From: Gordius sp. MW1
Taxonomy: Eukaryota > Nematomorpha > Gordioida > Gordea > Gordiidae
Assembly: GCA_964036665.1 (NCBI GenBank)
Contig: OZ038532.1
Location: 20,735,037 to 20,799,036, forward strand
Direction of reading: 5' to 3'
Length of the DNA stretch: 64,000 nt
This document shows, in pieces, positions 48,190 through 58,119 of the stretch. Under the pieces are notes generated by a model. That model saw nothing but the letters and a program-made list of their open reading frames with translations, did not search any database and was not told the origin of the DNA. Made by a program: the position numbers and the translations under genes. How positions within the stretch are numbered: position 1 is the stretch's first letter; every line of letters begins with the position of its first letter.

Positions 48190-49190
48190 TACATGCAGGA
48201 TAGCCTTAGAATATCAATGTAATTGGACGACTGTGCAATATTGTTTCCAACAACCCTGCCTTTAGTAGTTTTAGTCCAAACTTTTCTTTTGCCAGTATAT
48301 AAGCATTGCATTTATCTTTACCTTTTAGATCAATCTCCTATTATAAGATGATGTGTAATACTGCCACGTGCAACTTTGGCTTTAGCAATTTCAGTCCAAA
48401 CTTTGCTTCTGCCTTTATATAAGCATTTTTAACGTTTACAATCTCCAGCTATGAGATCATGTGCAATGCCTCCAACAACCGTCCCTTTAGCACCTCCAGT
48501 CCAAACTTTTGCTTCTGCCAGTATATAAGCATTGCATTTATTTTTACCTTTTATATCAATCCCCTGCTATGAAATCATGTGATATACTGCCTCGTAAAAC
48601 CTTGAGTTTAGCAGTTTCAGTCCAAACTTTTGCTTTTGCCTGTATATAAGCATTGCATTTATTTTTACCTTTTAGATCTATCTCTAGCTATGAGATCATG
48701 TGCAATGGCTCCAACAACCCTCCCTTCAGCACCTTCAGTCCAAACTTTTGCTTCTGCCAGTATATAAGCATTGCATTTATTTTTACCTTTTATATCAATC
48801 TCCTGCTATGAGATCATGTAATATACTGCCTGATAAACCTTGACTTTAGCACCTTCAGTCCAAACTTTTGCTTCTGCCAATATATAAGCATTGCATTTAT
48901 ACCTTTTATATCAATCTCCTGCTATAAGATCATGTGATATACTGCCTTGTACAACCTTGCCTTTAACAGTTTCAATCCAAACTTTTGCTTCTGTCAGTTT
49001 ATAAGCAGTGCACTCATTTTTATCTTTTAGATATATCTCCAGCTATGAGATCATATGCAATACTGCCTCGTACAACCTTGCTTATAACAGTTTCAGTCCA
49101 AACTTTTGCTTCTGCCTGTATATAAGCATTGCATCTATTTTTACCTTTTAGATCAATCTCTTGATATGAGATTGTAATATACTGTTAAGC
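48190..49190 (-). repeat. Array of eight repeats of about 120 bp with coding-like minus strand
   Basis: The phrase TATATAAGCATTGCATTTAT recurs with spacings of 120, 106, 121, 118, 120, 117 and 121 bp. On the minus strand each unit reads IDLKGKNKCNAYILAEAKVW then TETAKGKVVRGSIAHDLIAG with few or no stops. Because spacings are not all multiples of three, one continuous protein is not encoded. Two unit types partly alternate (those with CCAACAACC and those with CTCGTACAACC), hinting at amplification in pairs. A ninth, diverged unit lies at 57785-57910. The encoded peptide is not recognised. Confidence 0.8.
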
Positions 49191-49206
49191 ATTGCTTGTG
49201 TATATA

Positions 49207-49471
49207 TTCTATCAACTCGCCGAAAACCATCTTGCCGAATTCATCCTGGGACAAAACGACCATCTCCCCATTATCATAAAGAAGGCCCTAAATTAAATTC
49301 TTTTTATAATAATTCTCTATTTTATTTAAAAAATAAGTAAATTTTAACTTTAATCCAAAATTGAATAATTGATATTCTATATTTTCGGGGACATTTTCTT
49401 ATTAGGGGACATTTTTTAACTTTGGGACAATCAATTCGGGAAGATGGTTTTCGGCAAGTTGACGGGCCACC
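49207..49471. mobile_element. MULE-like MITE family M, left tip lost
   Basis: ATCAACTCGCCGAAAACCAT ... GGCAAGTTGACGGGCCACC. The outermost 8 bp on the left are absent. Follows the 120-bp array directly. Confidence 0.75.
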
Positions 49472-49599
49472 TATATCCTATAATTTGTACTTATGATTTT
49501 ATTGTTCTAATTATATAATTTTTCTTTTGTTCTTATACCCGTATTTTAATAAATACTACAAATGGCGATGGTCAAAATAGAGGATTAAAAGTAAAAATT

Positions 49600-49998
49600 C
49601 TATATTCTATTACAGCTTAAATTTTCTAAGGGCTAAAAGAGGGGTAGACTCAATTCAGGAGTACGCTCAAAAACTTAAGACGCTAATAACAAAATGCAAT
49701 TATGACGATCAAGATCAAATGTTAAGAGATGGTTTTTTACTGAGTTTATACCATAGCAGATTAGAAAATGAGATCAGAATTAGGTTTCCAGAGGGTAAAA
49801 AAAGACAAAAAGTTAAAATATTAGCTACAAGTTATAAAAAAGCAATGAATGAAGTCGAGGATAAAGTTATTGTACTTAATGATATTAATAAAATTATTAA
49901 AGGTCAAAATAATAATAAAATCAACTATGGTGAATTGATGTGTTAATTGCAGGGGAAAAGGTCACATAGCAAGATTTTGTTATTTAAATAAAAATGAT
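49600..49998 (+). pseudogene. Retroelement gag fragment with zinc knuckle
   Basis: Frame FLRAKRGVDSIQEYAQKLKT then the part at 49719-49946 (SRLENEIRIRFPEGKKRQKV) reads as the C-terminal half of a gag capsid. After a one-base frameshift comes CVNCRGKGHIARFC, a CX2CX4HX4C knuckle. No pol follows. Homologous to the inverted fragment at 50100-50900. Confidence 0.7.
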
Positions 49999-50099
49999 TC
50001 TCATTATAAGAGTTTTATCAACTTTGTAAAGACTATCAGAATATATTGTTAAGCGTTCTTTGTGTATATATTCTGTACCAATGATTATATTTTTCTACA

Positions 50100-50900
50100 T
50101 ATTTAATTGTTTCTTTTGTTCTTATTCCCAATACTACAGCCTGAGATGCAGTGTCAAACTCAAAATCAGTTTTCATCATTTAATACCACTTTAACCAATG
50201 CTTTATTTCTTTTTTACACTTTAACACAATTGATATTGTTTCTTTTATTAGTAACATTCCTATTTAATTCATTATTATGATTTTTGAATCATGGTAATCA
50301 TTGTATTTGTTAAAATAACAAAATTTAGCCAAATGACCCTATTTTTGCAATTAAAACATACAAGGTCTGCATAGTTGTTTTTGTTGTAATTTTATTAATT
50401 TTTTCATGTAATTTATCTTTATCTACCACCTCATTTGAGGCTTTCTCGAAACTGAGCGCTAATTAAAATTTTAACTATTCATTTACATCTTTACCGTCAG
50501 GAAATCTTATTCTTTTTCATTTTCTAATCTACTTTTATTCAAGCCTAACAAAACCCCATCACTTACCATCTCATTTTCTTCCCTATATTTGCACTTAATA
50601 ACTAAAGCCTTAAGTTTTTCGGAAAAATCTTCCACTGATTCACTCCCTCTTTTTACCCTTAAAAAATTTAGCCTAAGAATTTTTGTTATGGAATAACAAC
50701 AGCAATTGGTTTTTTAATTCGTCATACGAACAATTATCTCCTAGCGTAAATTGTATATTTTAACCTTTTAAAATTCGGGAGGGCAAGCAATCTTGGGCGA
50801 TTTCCTTTATTTCCAATGACCATCAACCAGTTTTCAATATCAAATTGGTCCTTGAATTTTTCGATCTTGACAAGCGCCATTATAATAGTTATTAATGGGG
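50100..50900 (-). pseudogene. Second retroelement gag fragment, inverted
   Basis: Minus strand from about 50880: MALVKIEKFKDQFDIENWLM, then in other frames FLRVKRGSESVEDFSEKLKA, SDGVLLGLNKSRLENE and a knuckle-like CFNCKN. It aligns residue by residue with the plus-strand copy at 49600 but is more decayed. Confidence 0.65.
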
Positions 50901-50943
50901 TCGTACAAACCGACGAAGAGGTTGGCGCCAAAAAGGGCATCCA

Positions 50944-51630
50944 GCTGTAAAAACTGCTCCAACCCCCTCCATAACCGACTTTAACATCGGTAATGGGGAG
51001 ACGCTAGGAAAAGTTAACACCTTTACCTACCTCGGGGACTCTTTAAGTGCAGATGGGAATGCTGACTCGGCAGTTACAGCAAGGATACGACAAGCCTGGA
51101 AGAAGTTTAGAGAGATGGCCCCTCTTTTGACCGGAAAAGGTGTTTCACTCACTTTAAAGGGTAAAGTCTACGCGGCATGTATTAGAAGTTGCCTTGTATA
51201 TGGAAGTGAAACGTGGCCATTAATGTCGATACATAAAGTCAAATTGGAAAGCACAGAAATGCGTATGATAGGATGGATGTCAAACGTGTCGCTACAGGAA
51301 AGAATAACAAGCAATAAACTCAGAGAAAGAATCGGGATCGAGCCAATCAACGAGGTCATCCGGAAAAACAGGCTAAGTTTGGACATGGAGCGGAAGAATG
51401 ACGACGACTGGGTAAAGAGATGTACTTCCTTAGAGGTATCTGGAAAGAAACCGCGCGGGAGGCCGAAATCAACATGGGCGTCTGTTCTCGCTAACGACAT
51501 GGAAAAAAGGGGCCTGACAAAACACGAATCTCATGATCGGATAAAATGGAGGAAATGGATTAGGGGAAAACAGGCCAACCCAGGAGATCCTGGAAAACGG
51601 CCTTAAAACGACGAAGAAGAAGAAGATTAA
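50944..51630 (+). pseudogene. LINE 3' end (RT C-terminal region), 5'-truncated
   Basis: Open from about 50944 to 51606 with a single long frame: NTFTYLGDSLSADGNADSAV, TARIRQAWKKFREMAPLL, KGKVYAACIRSCLVYGSETW, MRMIGWMSNVSLQERI, KPRGRPKSTWASVLANDMEK. This is the conserved region after the reverse transcriptase in RTE/CR1-like non-LTR elements. A GAAGAAGAAGAAG tail near 51612 marks the 3' end, typical of target-primed insertion. The catalytic domain is absent. Less mutated than the LINE at 15003, so probably younger. Confidence 0.82.
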
Positions 51631-51647
51631 TGTGATTATGGTTTTAT

Positions 51648-51851
51648 TTCAAAATGTCACAGTCCAAAATGCAACTAAGCCACATCGTGAGATTCGCAAT
51701 TACTCATTGTGCAAGCGCATAATTTCCATTAAGTAGTGTTTTAGGTCAGCGTTTTAGGTTAGGGTTTGGGTTAGGTTTAGATGCACACCTCCCCATTTGA
51801 GATTTAATTTTTCGTGATTCAGTGTGGCATTTAGGACTGTGACATTTTGAA
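51648..51851. mobile_element. Foldback MITE with TTAGGG-like core
   Basis: TTCAAAATGTCACAGTCC ... GGACTGTGACATTTTGAA arms. The core holds AGGTTAGGGTTTGGGTTAGG (51756-51776). About 204 bp, directly after the LINE tail. Confidence 0.7.
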
Positions 51852-52029
51852 CCCAATTCAATGGGATTATATATGTTAGAATAATACCGTATAATATAGA
51901 ACTACTATATAAAATAGAACAATGAGAACGAAGATAATATATATATACACTAGGAATACAATATAAGCAATAACAATACAATAGCTCCGCTATTGCCTGT
52001 TACGACCGCCATCTCAAAATGTCATTGAA

Positions 52030-52420
52030 ACTTTTTTAACGACACTTTGGCCAATGGTCATTTTTTCCATTGGTCAGTACCAAGAGATGGTATATAAATA
52101 CATACGAGACAAAAAAAAACGAAAAAAAAATTTCGATTCATACTTTGGCCAATGATCATTTTTTTCCATTGGTCAGTACCAAGAGATGGTCTATAAATGC
52201 ATATTAGTCATTAAAACGAATAAAAAAAAATTTCGATTCACACTTTGGCTAATCGTCATTTTTTCCCCATTGGTCAGCAGCCAGGACACAGTAAAAGTGG
52301 ATATAAATACACAAGAGTCAAAAAAACGAGAAAAAAAATTTCGATTCACACTTTGGCCAATGGTCATTTTTTCATTCGTCAGCAGCCAGAGGACGGCCAA
52401 AAAGCCATATTATCAATGGT
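52030..52420. repeat. Four tandem units of about 105 bp with CCAAT and TATA words
   Basis: Each unit runs ACTTTGGCCAATGGTCATTT, then CCATTGGTCAG, then (first three) a TATAAATA-type word, an A-run and TTTCGATTCA. The CCAATGG...CCATTGG pair can form a hairpin. The frames at 52186-52472 are incidental. Confidence 0.75.
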
Positions 52421-53144
52421 ATTAACAAAAACAATATATTCATTTAAAAAAAAAATAAAAATTTGGATTTGAACCCACATCAGTAGAGGCATAGGCCTTT
52501 GTAGGGGGGAGCACAGGGTATCGTACTCAGGATGGCTTATTCGAGTCTAAGACATTCGGTGCAAGATACGACGAAAGAGCGTGAGGTGCAATTCTATGGC
52601 CAATTGCTATTAAATATTCAAATAGGCAACAATCAGACTAATTATCTTTGTTACAAAGTAATTTAAATAAAACAAAGCTTTGATTATATATTTTTCATTA
52701 GTATGAAACTTTTTGTGCTAAATATGCCAATATTAGCTAAACGAATATAACAATTATTGTATAAAATATTGTTTAAATGCCAAAGTAAAAGATATAAAAC
52801 ATTTGTTACATAATTTGACTTATTTGTTAGTTTAAATTTCAAGCTTTGCACACTAATGCATCCACAAATATATAATGTGAAAATCAGATAATATAATCAA
52901 AAGCATATAAACATATTAAAAAAATTTTATATTTCACAAATTTTGTGTATAGCTATAATTACAAATTGGCATCTATTTAAAATATTATTTTAAAAAACTT
53001 AAAAATCTAAAAAGGTAGTATAATAAATAATTATAAACCTTGTCGGGGTGTGAGCCTGAATTGAAAGAGCTTTATTAATGGACAACACTTTGAAGAGGAA
53101 GGGCAAACTGCCTTGACCATCATCGATGTACCACCAAATTCTTT

Positions 53145-53386
53145 ACTGTGAAGGAATACGAAGGAAAAGGACTGGGGAAAGGAATGGATATACTAACACA
53201 ACATTACTAGGAGGACGCGACAAAAACAATCGAACAACAGTAACCGTAAAAAATAGAACAATCGTGACCGTAAAAAAATAGAACAATCGAACTTTGAAGC
53301 TAATATCGTCACACTAGGAATAACGCAAATACATTTAACGAACTATTACACAAACGTAATCACGATCTTTCAACCCTCAACAATTA
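53145..53386. mobile_element. Insertion in the MPI pseudogene, possible solo LTR
   Basis: About 242 bp absent from the parent gene. Begins TGTGAAGGAATACG and ends CCCTCAACA (TG...CA ends); ATTAC follows on the right and TTTAC precedes on the left. No coding. Solo LTR is the best reading, but no matching LTR is in the window. Confidence 0.45.
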
Positions 53387-53704
53387 CATATGAACCTAAT
53401 ATTTGTAATGGACTAGATTCTATATATTAAGAGAGCAACACTTTAACAGGTTGCTGATTAGGCTGCTTATGACCAAGAATTTCAGAAGGGTCTTTTGGAT
53501 GAGTTCCCATCCATAACTAATTTTTTATATATTAAGATAATAAACATACTTCAGCATAACATTTATTTTCATCAATAGGATAGATATTTTCATTAAAATT
53601 GTGTATTAACTGAGCCACCTTGCTTTTTAAGCCCTCCTTTCCCTATGCATAATTTTGAGCGACACACTTTAGGTAGAATACTAAATACATAAATGCTTAA
53701 AAAG

Positions 53705-53843
53705 GGTGGCCCGTCAACTTGCCGAAACCCATCTTGCCGAATTTAATGTCCCCCATTTAAAAATGGCCCCCTGGGGGACGATTTTAAATTAAAGGACCTT
53801 TTTTAACTGGGGGACATTAAATTCGGCGAGTTGATAGGGCACC
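53705..53843. mobile_element. MULE-like MITE family M with perfect 9-bp TSD and known empty site
   Basis: GGTGGCCCGTCAACTTGCCG ... TTGATAGGGCACC flanked by CTTAAAAAG at 53696-53704 and 53844-53852. The parent gene has one uninterrupted AATGCTTAAAAAGAATG (about 31610), the pre-insertion site. 139 bp. Confidence 0.9.
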
Positions 53844-53922
53844 CTTAAAAAGAACGTTAAAAATACCCAACTTATTTGAAAGTGTTCTTGTTGGCAGCTT
53901 ATCGCTAGATTAAGGACAAATC

Positions 53923-54176
53923 GGTGCCCTATCAACTCGCCGAAAACAATCTCCCCGAATTTACCATGGGACATTAACGAACATCTCCCGATTATCATAA
54001 AGAAGGCCCTAGATTGAGTACCTTTTATAATAATTATCAATTTTATTACAAAAAATACCTAAATTATAACTTTAATCCCAAATTGAATGATTAATATGCT
54101 TTTTTATAGGGGGACATTTTTTAACATTGGGACATTAAATTCGGCAAGATGGTTTTCGGCAAGTTGGCGGGCCACC
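53923..54176. mobile_element. MULE-like MITE family M with perfect 9-bp TSD
   Basis: GGTGCCCTATCAACTCGCCG ... AAGTTGGCGGGCCACC flanked by GGACAAATC at 53914-53922 and 54177-54185. Orthologous in position to the element at 31683-33005 in MPI but lacking the nested hAT, so the hAT is younger than the duplication. 254 bp. Confidence 0.9.
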
Positions 54177-54218
54177 GGACAAATCTAGTGTGTACAAATA
54201 TAAAATACAACTCAGCGC

Positions 54219-54426
54219 TTTACTTTTGCACATAGTAACTCCTTATTGCACATTAGTAGGAAAGAAAAGGGGTGATCAATCATAGCTTTTAAAAGGGAAC
54301 GCTCTTTCTCTATTCTTATTAAGTAGAGAAAAAGAGCGTTCTCTTTCAAAAGCCATGATTGATCACCCTATTATCTTTGACTAGTGTGCGGGAGGAGAGT
54401 TAAGATGTGCAAAAGTAAAGAGAAAT
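54219..54426. mobile_element. Hairpin (foldback) element
   Basis: Outer ends CTTTACTTTTGCACAT / ATGTGCAAAAGTAAAG. The inner arms GGTGATCAATCATAGCTTTT and AAAGAGCGTTCTC pair almost perfectly around a 10-bp loop. Absent from MPI, hence inserted after duplication. Confidence 0.7.
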
Positions 54427-54532
54427 GCTATATCTTCACGCAATGTTTATTCTCATACATTACTCTAAATAAATATTTGCATGCTGCTATATACCTATCT
54501 CCTCGGTAGGGTGACGCAGCATTACCCCTAAC

Positions 54533-54682
54533 CAGTGGCGTAAATGAGGGGGGAAGATAAACGGGAAATTCCCCCCACCCTGTTTTTTGATTAATAACTA
54601 AATTAAATGAGTTAAAATCTTATAGTCTAGTTACATCAAGGACTTTAAGACACTTATAAAAACCTAGAAACATAATATATAC
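54533..54682 (+). mobile_element. Truncated copy of the 4278-type hAT MITE
   Basis: Starts CAGTGGCGTAAATGAGGGG; then GAGTTAAAATCTTATAG and TTTAAGACACTTATAAA match 4360-4430 in order. The right end is missing. Confidence 0.65.
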
Positions 54683-54689
54683 GGGCCAT

Positions 54690-55770
54690 TCCATGACATA
54701 TCAAAACGGTTTCGGCCCACCATCTCAGATCGAGCTAATTTTTTGTGAGAATTTAGACCCTATAGGAAATAGTAATTTTTAAAAATTTTAGCCATTTTGG
54801 GCCAATACATTTTAAGTTATGGACGCTAAAATGGCCAAAATCACGCTCGAGTGAGTATTACAAATTTTACTATTATTGCCATAATTTGAAAAGTATTTGT
54901 GCTAGCTTCGTAATTTTTAGTGCATTTTAATCCTTATAAAATTCTCTACCAGAAAAATGTAACCAAAAACCTCAAACTTTTGTGGTTAAAGTTTTGTGGT
55001 CAAATTTGTGAAAAACCAAAAAACCTACTTCGCGACCAGCTATAATCACCAAATTCACCATGGGGATTCCCCTATGCCCAAATATCAAATTTCTAAAATA
55101 AAGAGTTTGGGGACGGCTATGGGGTGATCAGGAAATCAAAAAACACTAATAAATTAATATGGCATAGTAACGAGTTATATGCCATATCACGCGATCTTCC
55201 TAAAAGCACAATAGGTTAGTTTTGGCACAAAATTAGCTTTTTTTTTTGAAAAATGACGACACAAGACTTTCAAAATATATCAAGTAATTACTATGCATAA
55301 TTATCTAAATTATAAATTAAAATTTGGTGGCGCTATAAACAACTATTACGAATCAGATATTTTAACTATACTTTATTACTAAAGGGCCACATCAAGATAT
55401 TGATAAATAAACAAAGTTGGAATATAATTTTATAAAAAATTCTTAAATATTGACTTAATTAAAAACAAATCAAAGGAAATTGATATTACATTATGACTTT
55501 TTATCTAAATTATACAGGGTTAGGGTAAACTTTGTTTTCGAACATTCGTTAAAGATATACCGTAATAAATAATTTTTATTATCTAATTCATGTTCAATAA
55601 AAATTGTATAAATATACTTTATTATAATAAATAATAAATGTCTTCTCAAGTTAGATTTTATGTAGTTGCGTAGTAGCCAAATCCATTTCTTGTGCAGAAA
55701 GTGTGTAACTACGTCCCGTGATTGTGTACGGAGACATTGTCATTATAACATCCGATTTTTTAATGTTTAT
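54690..55770. other. No gene recognised
   Basis: AT-rich with a few GC-richer phrases (CCATCTCAGATCGAGC, ATCACGCTCGAGTGAG). No supported frame. Confidence 0.45.
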
Positions 55771-55775
55771 TTTAT

Positions 55776-56117
55776 TTAATTTTGACGGGAAAAAAAGGAT
55801 TTTGCCGGACCATTAGGATGTAAAAGATGAGCGACAATATATTCGTTTATTAGATCCTTGTCTACAATTAAGCCTAACCACCATTTATTCTGGTATCTAC
55901 ATGCCACGTAACCATTTAGATTTTCAAAATCAATTTCATTCGCTATTTGAATTTCTTCCTCAAAATATTCACTTGAATTAGAATACGTCTTTGTTTTAAT
56001 TATCTTTCTGTCAATAGGTATTAAAGCATGTAGCTTTTGCATCCCAGAAATAGGTTTTGCTCGATTGAATCGAGAGGTAAGTTTCAATTCCTCTTGTTTA
56101 AACTCCTCATTCGTCAA
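55776..56117 (-). CDS. Unidentified frame with a WW.G...LLHPNGP.KSF segment (partial?)
   Basis: A 113-codon open frame on the minus strand. It has no good ATG at its start and probably begins in a lost exon. Its C-terminal half (GYVACRYQNKWWLGLIVDKD, then AHLLHPNGPAKSF) resembles a small beta-rich domain seen at the end of many transposon-associated or uncharacterised proteins in cnidarians and arthropods (recollection, not checked). It lies 270 bp left of the palindromic MULE. Could be an element gene or a host exon; function unknown. Confidence 0.35.
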   Translation of the reverse strand: MTNEEFKQEELKLTSRFNRAKPISGMQKLHALIPIDRKIIKTKTYSNSSEYFEEEIQIANEIDFENLNGYVACRYQNKWWLGLIVDKDLINEYIVAHLLHPNGPAKSFFSRQN

Positions 56118-56982
56118 ATTAATTTTTGCGACTACCGCGAGTCCTAAACAAATTAAGGATCTCTATAGCTTTTGACAATAATACATGTTTATGCCCTGCC
56201 TAGACAAAATATGCTTTCAAATCCTTATTAAAGTATACTGCTAAGCTCTTATAGAGCAAATTTAATCATTTTATCCGAATGAAGCCCTGAGGGTCTTCTA
56301 CCTTATTTTAAACCGTATTACTTATTGTCTACTGTTATCCCCTTTGGAATACTTTATAAGGTTGTACCTATTGTTTGAATGGGAAAAAATTACAACAAAG
56401 ATGACAAATATTTATTCAGTATCACTAGTGATTACACTAGTGTCTCTTTCACGCGAAATATTATGAGCATCAAGCGAATTATTATTAAAATTTGAGTTCA
56501 AAGAAAAATTAACAGAATTGTAAACGGACGAAGTACCACATCATAATATTGTATCTGTGAAAATCACGAAAGTATTGATACGGATATTTTTATCGCCCCC
56601 GTTTGTTTGCCGAATTTGGCCTTGATCAATCTGAATAAGATTCATATCAGCATTAGTGTTAATTTCAATTAAAAAAGAATGCAAATATAAATATCGGGAT
56701 GGGATAAGCCAATCATGGACTTGAGCGCATAATGGTAACTCTCAAGGTGATTGTTGGTCCTAGGACCAACAGTCTCGAATCTCTGTCAAGGGGCTCACCC
56801 AAGTATTAAATTTATATGAGAAAATGAATCCAGCATCGAGTGTTTAGAGACATTAGGGTCATCCTAGCACGCTCGAAAAACGGTTAAGATATCTTTAAAT
56901 CGAAAAAAGGTAAACGCGGATACTTTTCGGACCATTTTCCGAGTGCTAGGATCACTAAGTATTGCTTTTAAAATCAAGTTTT

Positions 56983-57780
56983 TTAACTAGTCTTAAAAAG
57001 GCTTTCGAGTAAAATGAGAACGACGGAAAAATTATTACATTTAATCATGGCGTTCGAGGAACACCTCTGAAGAGCACCGTTTGCAGAGTGCTCAAAGTCA
57101 TTTTGTATGTACGTGGGGTTTAGTTCCAAATTAAACTCCAAACTAGAGATATTAAAATGCTTATGTGCTACAACCATAACCCTTAGGAGATTACTACCAT
57201 GGGTTAAGACTGTAGCATATAAGCATTTTAACATCTCTACTCCAAACAAATCTCTCTTAGTTTATCAAATATTAAGCAATATGTTGTACGCGTCGTTTCA
57301 GGTATAAAAACATAAACTATCGGGATCATATGATTCTTATTGCATGCGTGAATAGTGTAAAGCTAAAAAATCATATGTTACTGCATAAATGTGACTATTT
57401 GATAAAATATAGGTGGATACACTTTAAAGGTACCATCCATGTAGATGGATGTTATCTCACACAAGACTCTTAGCAGTTAGGGGTCCATAAGATCAGCAAA
57501 TTAATACCACCGTTCCTTAAACGGAACCGCTCCTTCTTAGGTGTTAGAGATTGGGCATTAGTCAGGTTAATTTGACTTCAGCCCGCAGCTATAGGCAACC
57601 TATTAACGATGGCCCTTCTCATTATAGACCTTAGGGCTTCAAAAGATGGCTAGCCATTGGGAATTCCGCAAGGTCTGGCACCTTAACATGTCGAGAGCTG
57701 GGTTGATGATATAATTTTCTGATCTTTACACCCAGATTCGAGGTAAGTGCGTTTTTTAACTCCCTCCTTGTCACTACGAG
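56983..57780 (-). pseudogene. MULE transposase, left-arm copy, decayed
   Basis: Minus strand: VVTRRELKNALTSNLGVKIR near 57770, then broken frames, then IQNDFEHSANGALQRC near 57090. Inverted homologue of the right-arm copy, with more stops. The N-terminal FLYWCH finger is missing and replaced by array sequence. Confidence 0.65.
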
Positions 57781-57784
57781 GAAG

Positions 57785-57910
57785 TATTGCACATGATCTC
57801 ATAGCAGTAGATTGATCTAAAAGGTTTAAAAAATGCAATGCTTTCCTTTATCAGTTTCAGCCCAAACTTTTGCCTCTGCCAGTATATAAGCATTGCATTT
57901 ATTTGTACTT
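57785..57910 (-). repeat. Stray unit of the 120-bp array in the MULE centre
   Basis: CAGTATATAAGCATTGCATT and CCCAAACTTTTGCCTCTGCC are the array consensus. The adjoining minus-strand frame (LHQLEGEILPEINKLDQCKI, to about 57990) may be flanking sequence of the original gene the array came from. Confidence 0.7.
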
Positions 57911-58119
57911 TAACACTTTTACACACAGTAATTTTACATTGATCTAATTTATTTATTTCTGGTAATATTTCGCCTTCTAGTTGATGTAACAAATCAAATG
58001 AAATCGACCTATGTATTTTTTTATAAACTTCTTAAATTAATTTAGCATCTTCCCCTGAATTTATTAAATCAAATGGAGGAGTAATACTATATTAGTCCTC
58101 TTACCTCTACGTTAGAAGT

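Larger units (their letters stand above)
52585..54532 (-). pseudogene. Duplicated MPI 5' part (exons 1-3 and a stub of exon 4)
   Basis: Collinear with 30735-33400 of MPI. Exon 1 copy 54522-54495 (ATG present, one extra codon), exon 2 copy about 53690-53560, exon 3 copy about 53510-53045, exon 4 cut after about 23 bp. Disabled: TGG to TAG in the conserved YAWGK of exon 2, GAA to TAA in exon 3, a +2 indel at the IQAHP motif, a 1-bp loss, and a 240-bp insertion in exon 3. Exon 4 onward is absent. The duplicate ends on the right exactly at a hAT fragment (54533). It has gained a family M MITE (53705) and a hairpin element (54219) that MPI lacks. Confidence 0.88.

Noticed and set aside
48190-49190. 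CRISPR-like or structured RNA array
   Set aside because: Units are about 120 bp with no repeat/spacer distinction, in a eukaryotic context; a minisatellite of coding origin fits better.
52475-52580. tRNA gene or tRNA-derived SINE (GGTTCAAATCC box-B-like word on the minus strand)
   Set aside because: No matching A box at the right distance and no cloverleaf could be drawn by eye; too weak to list.
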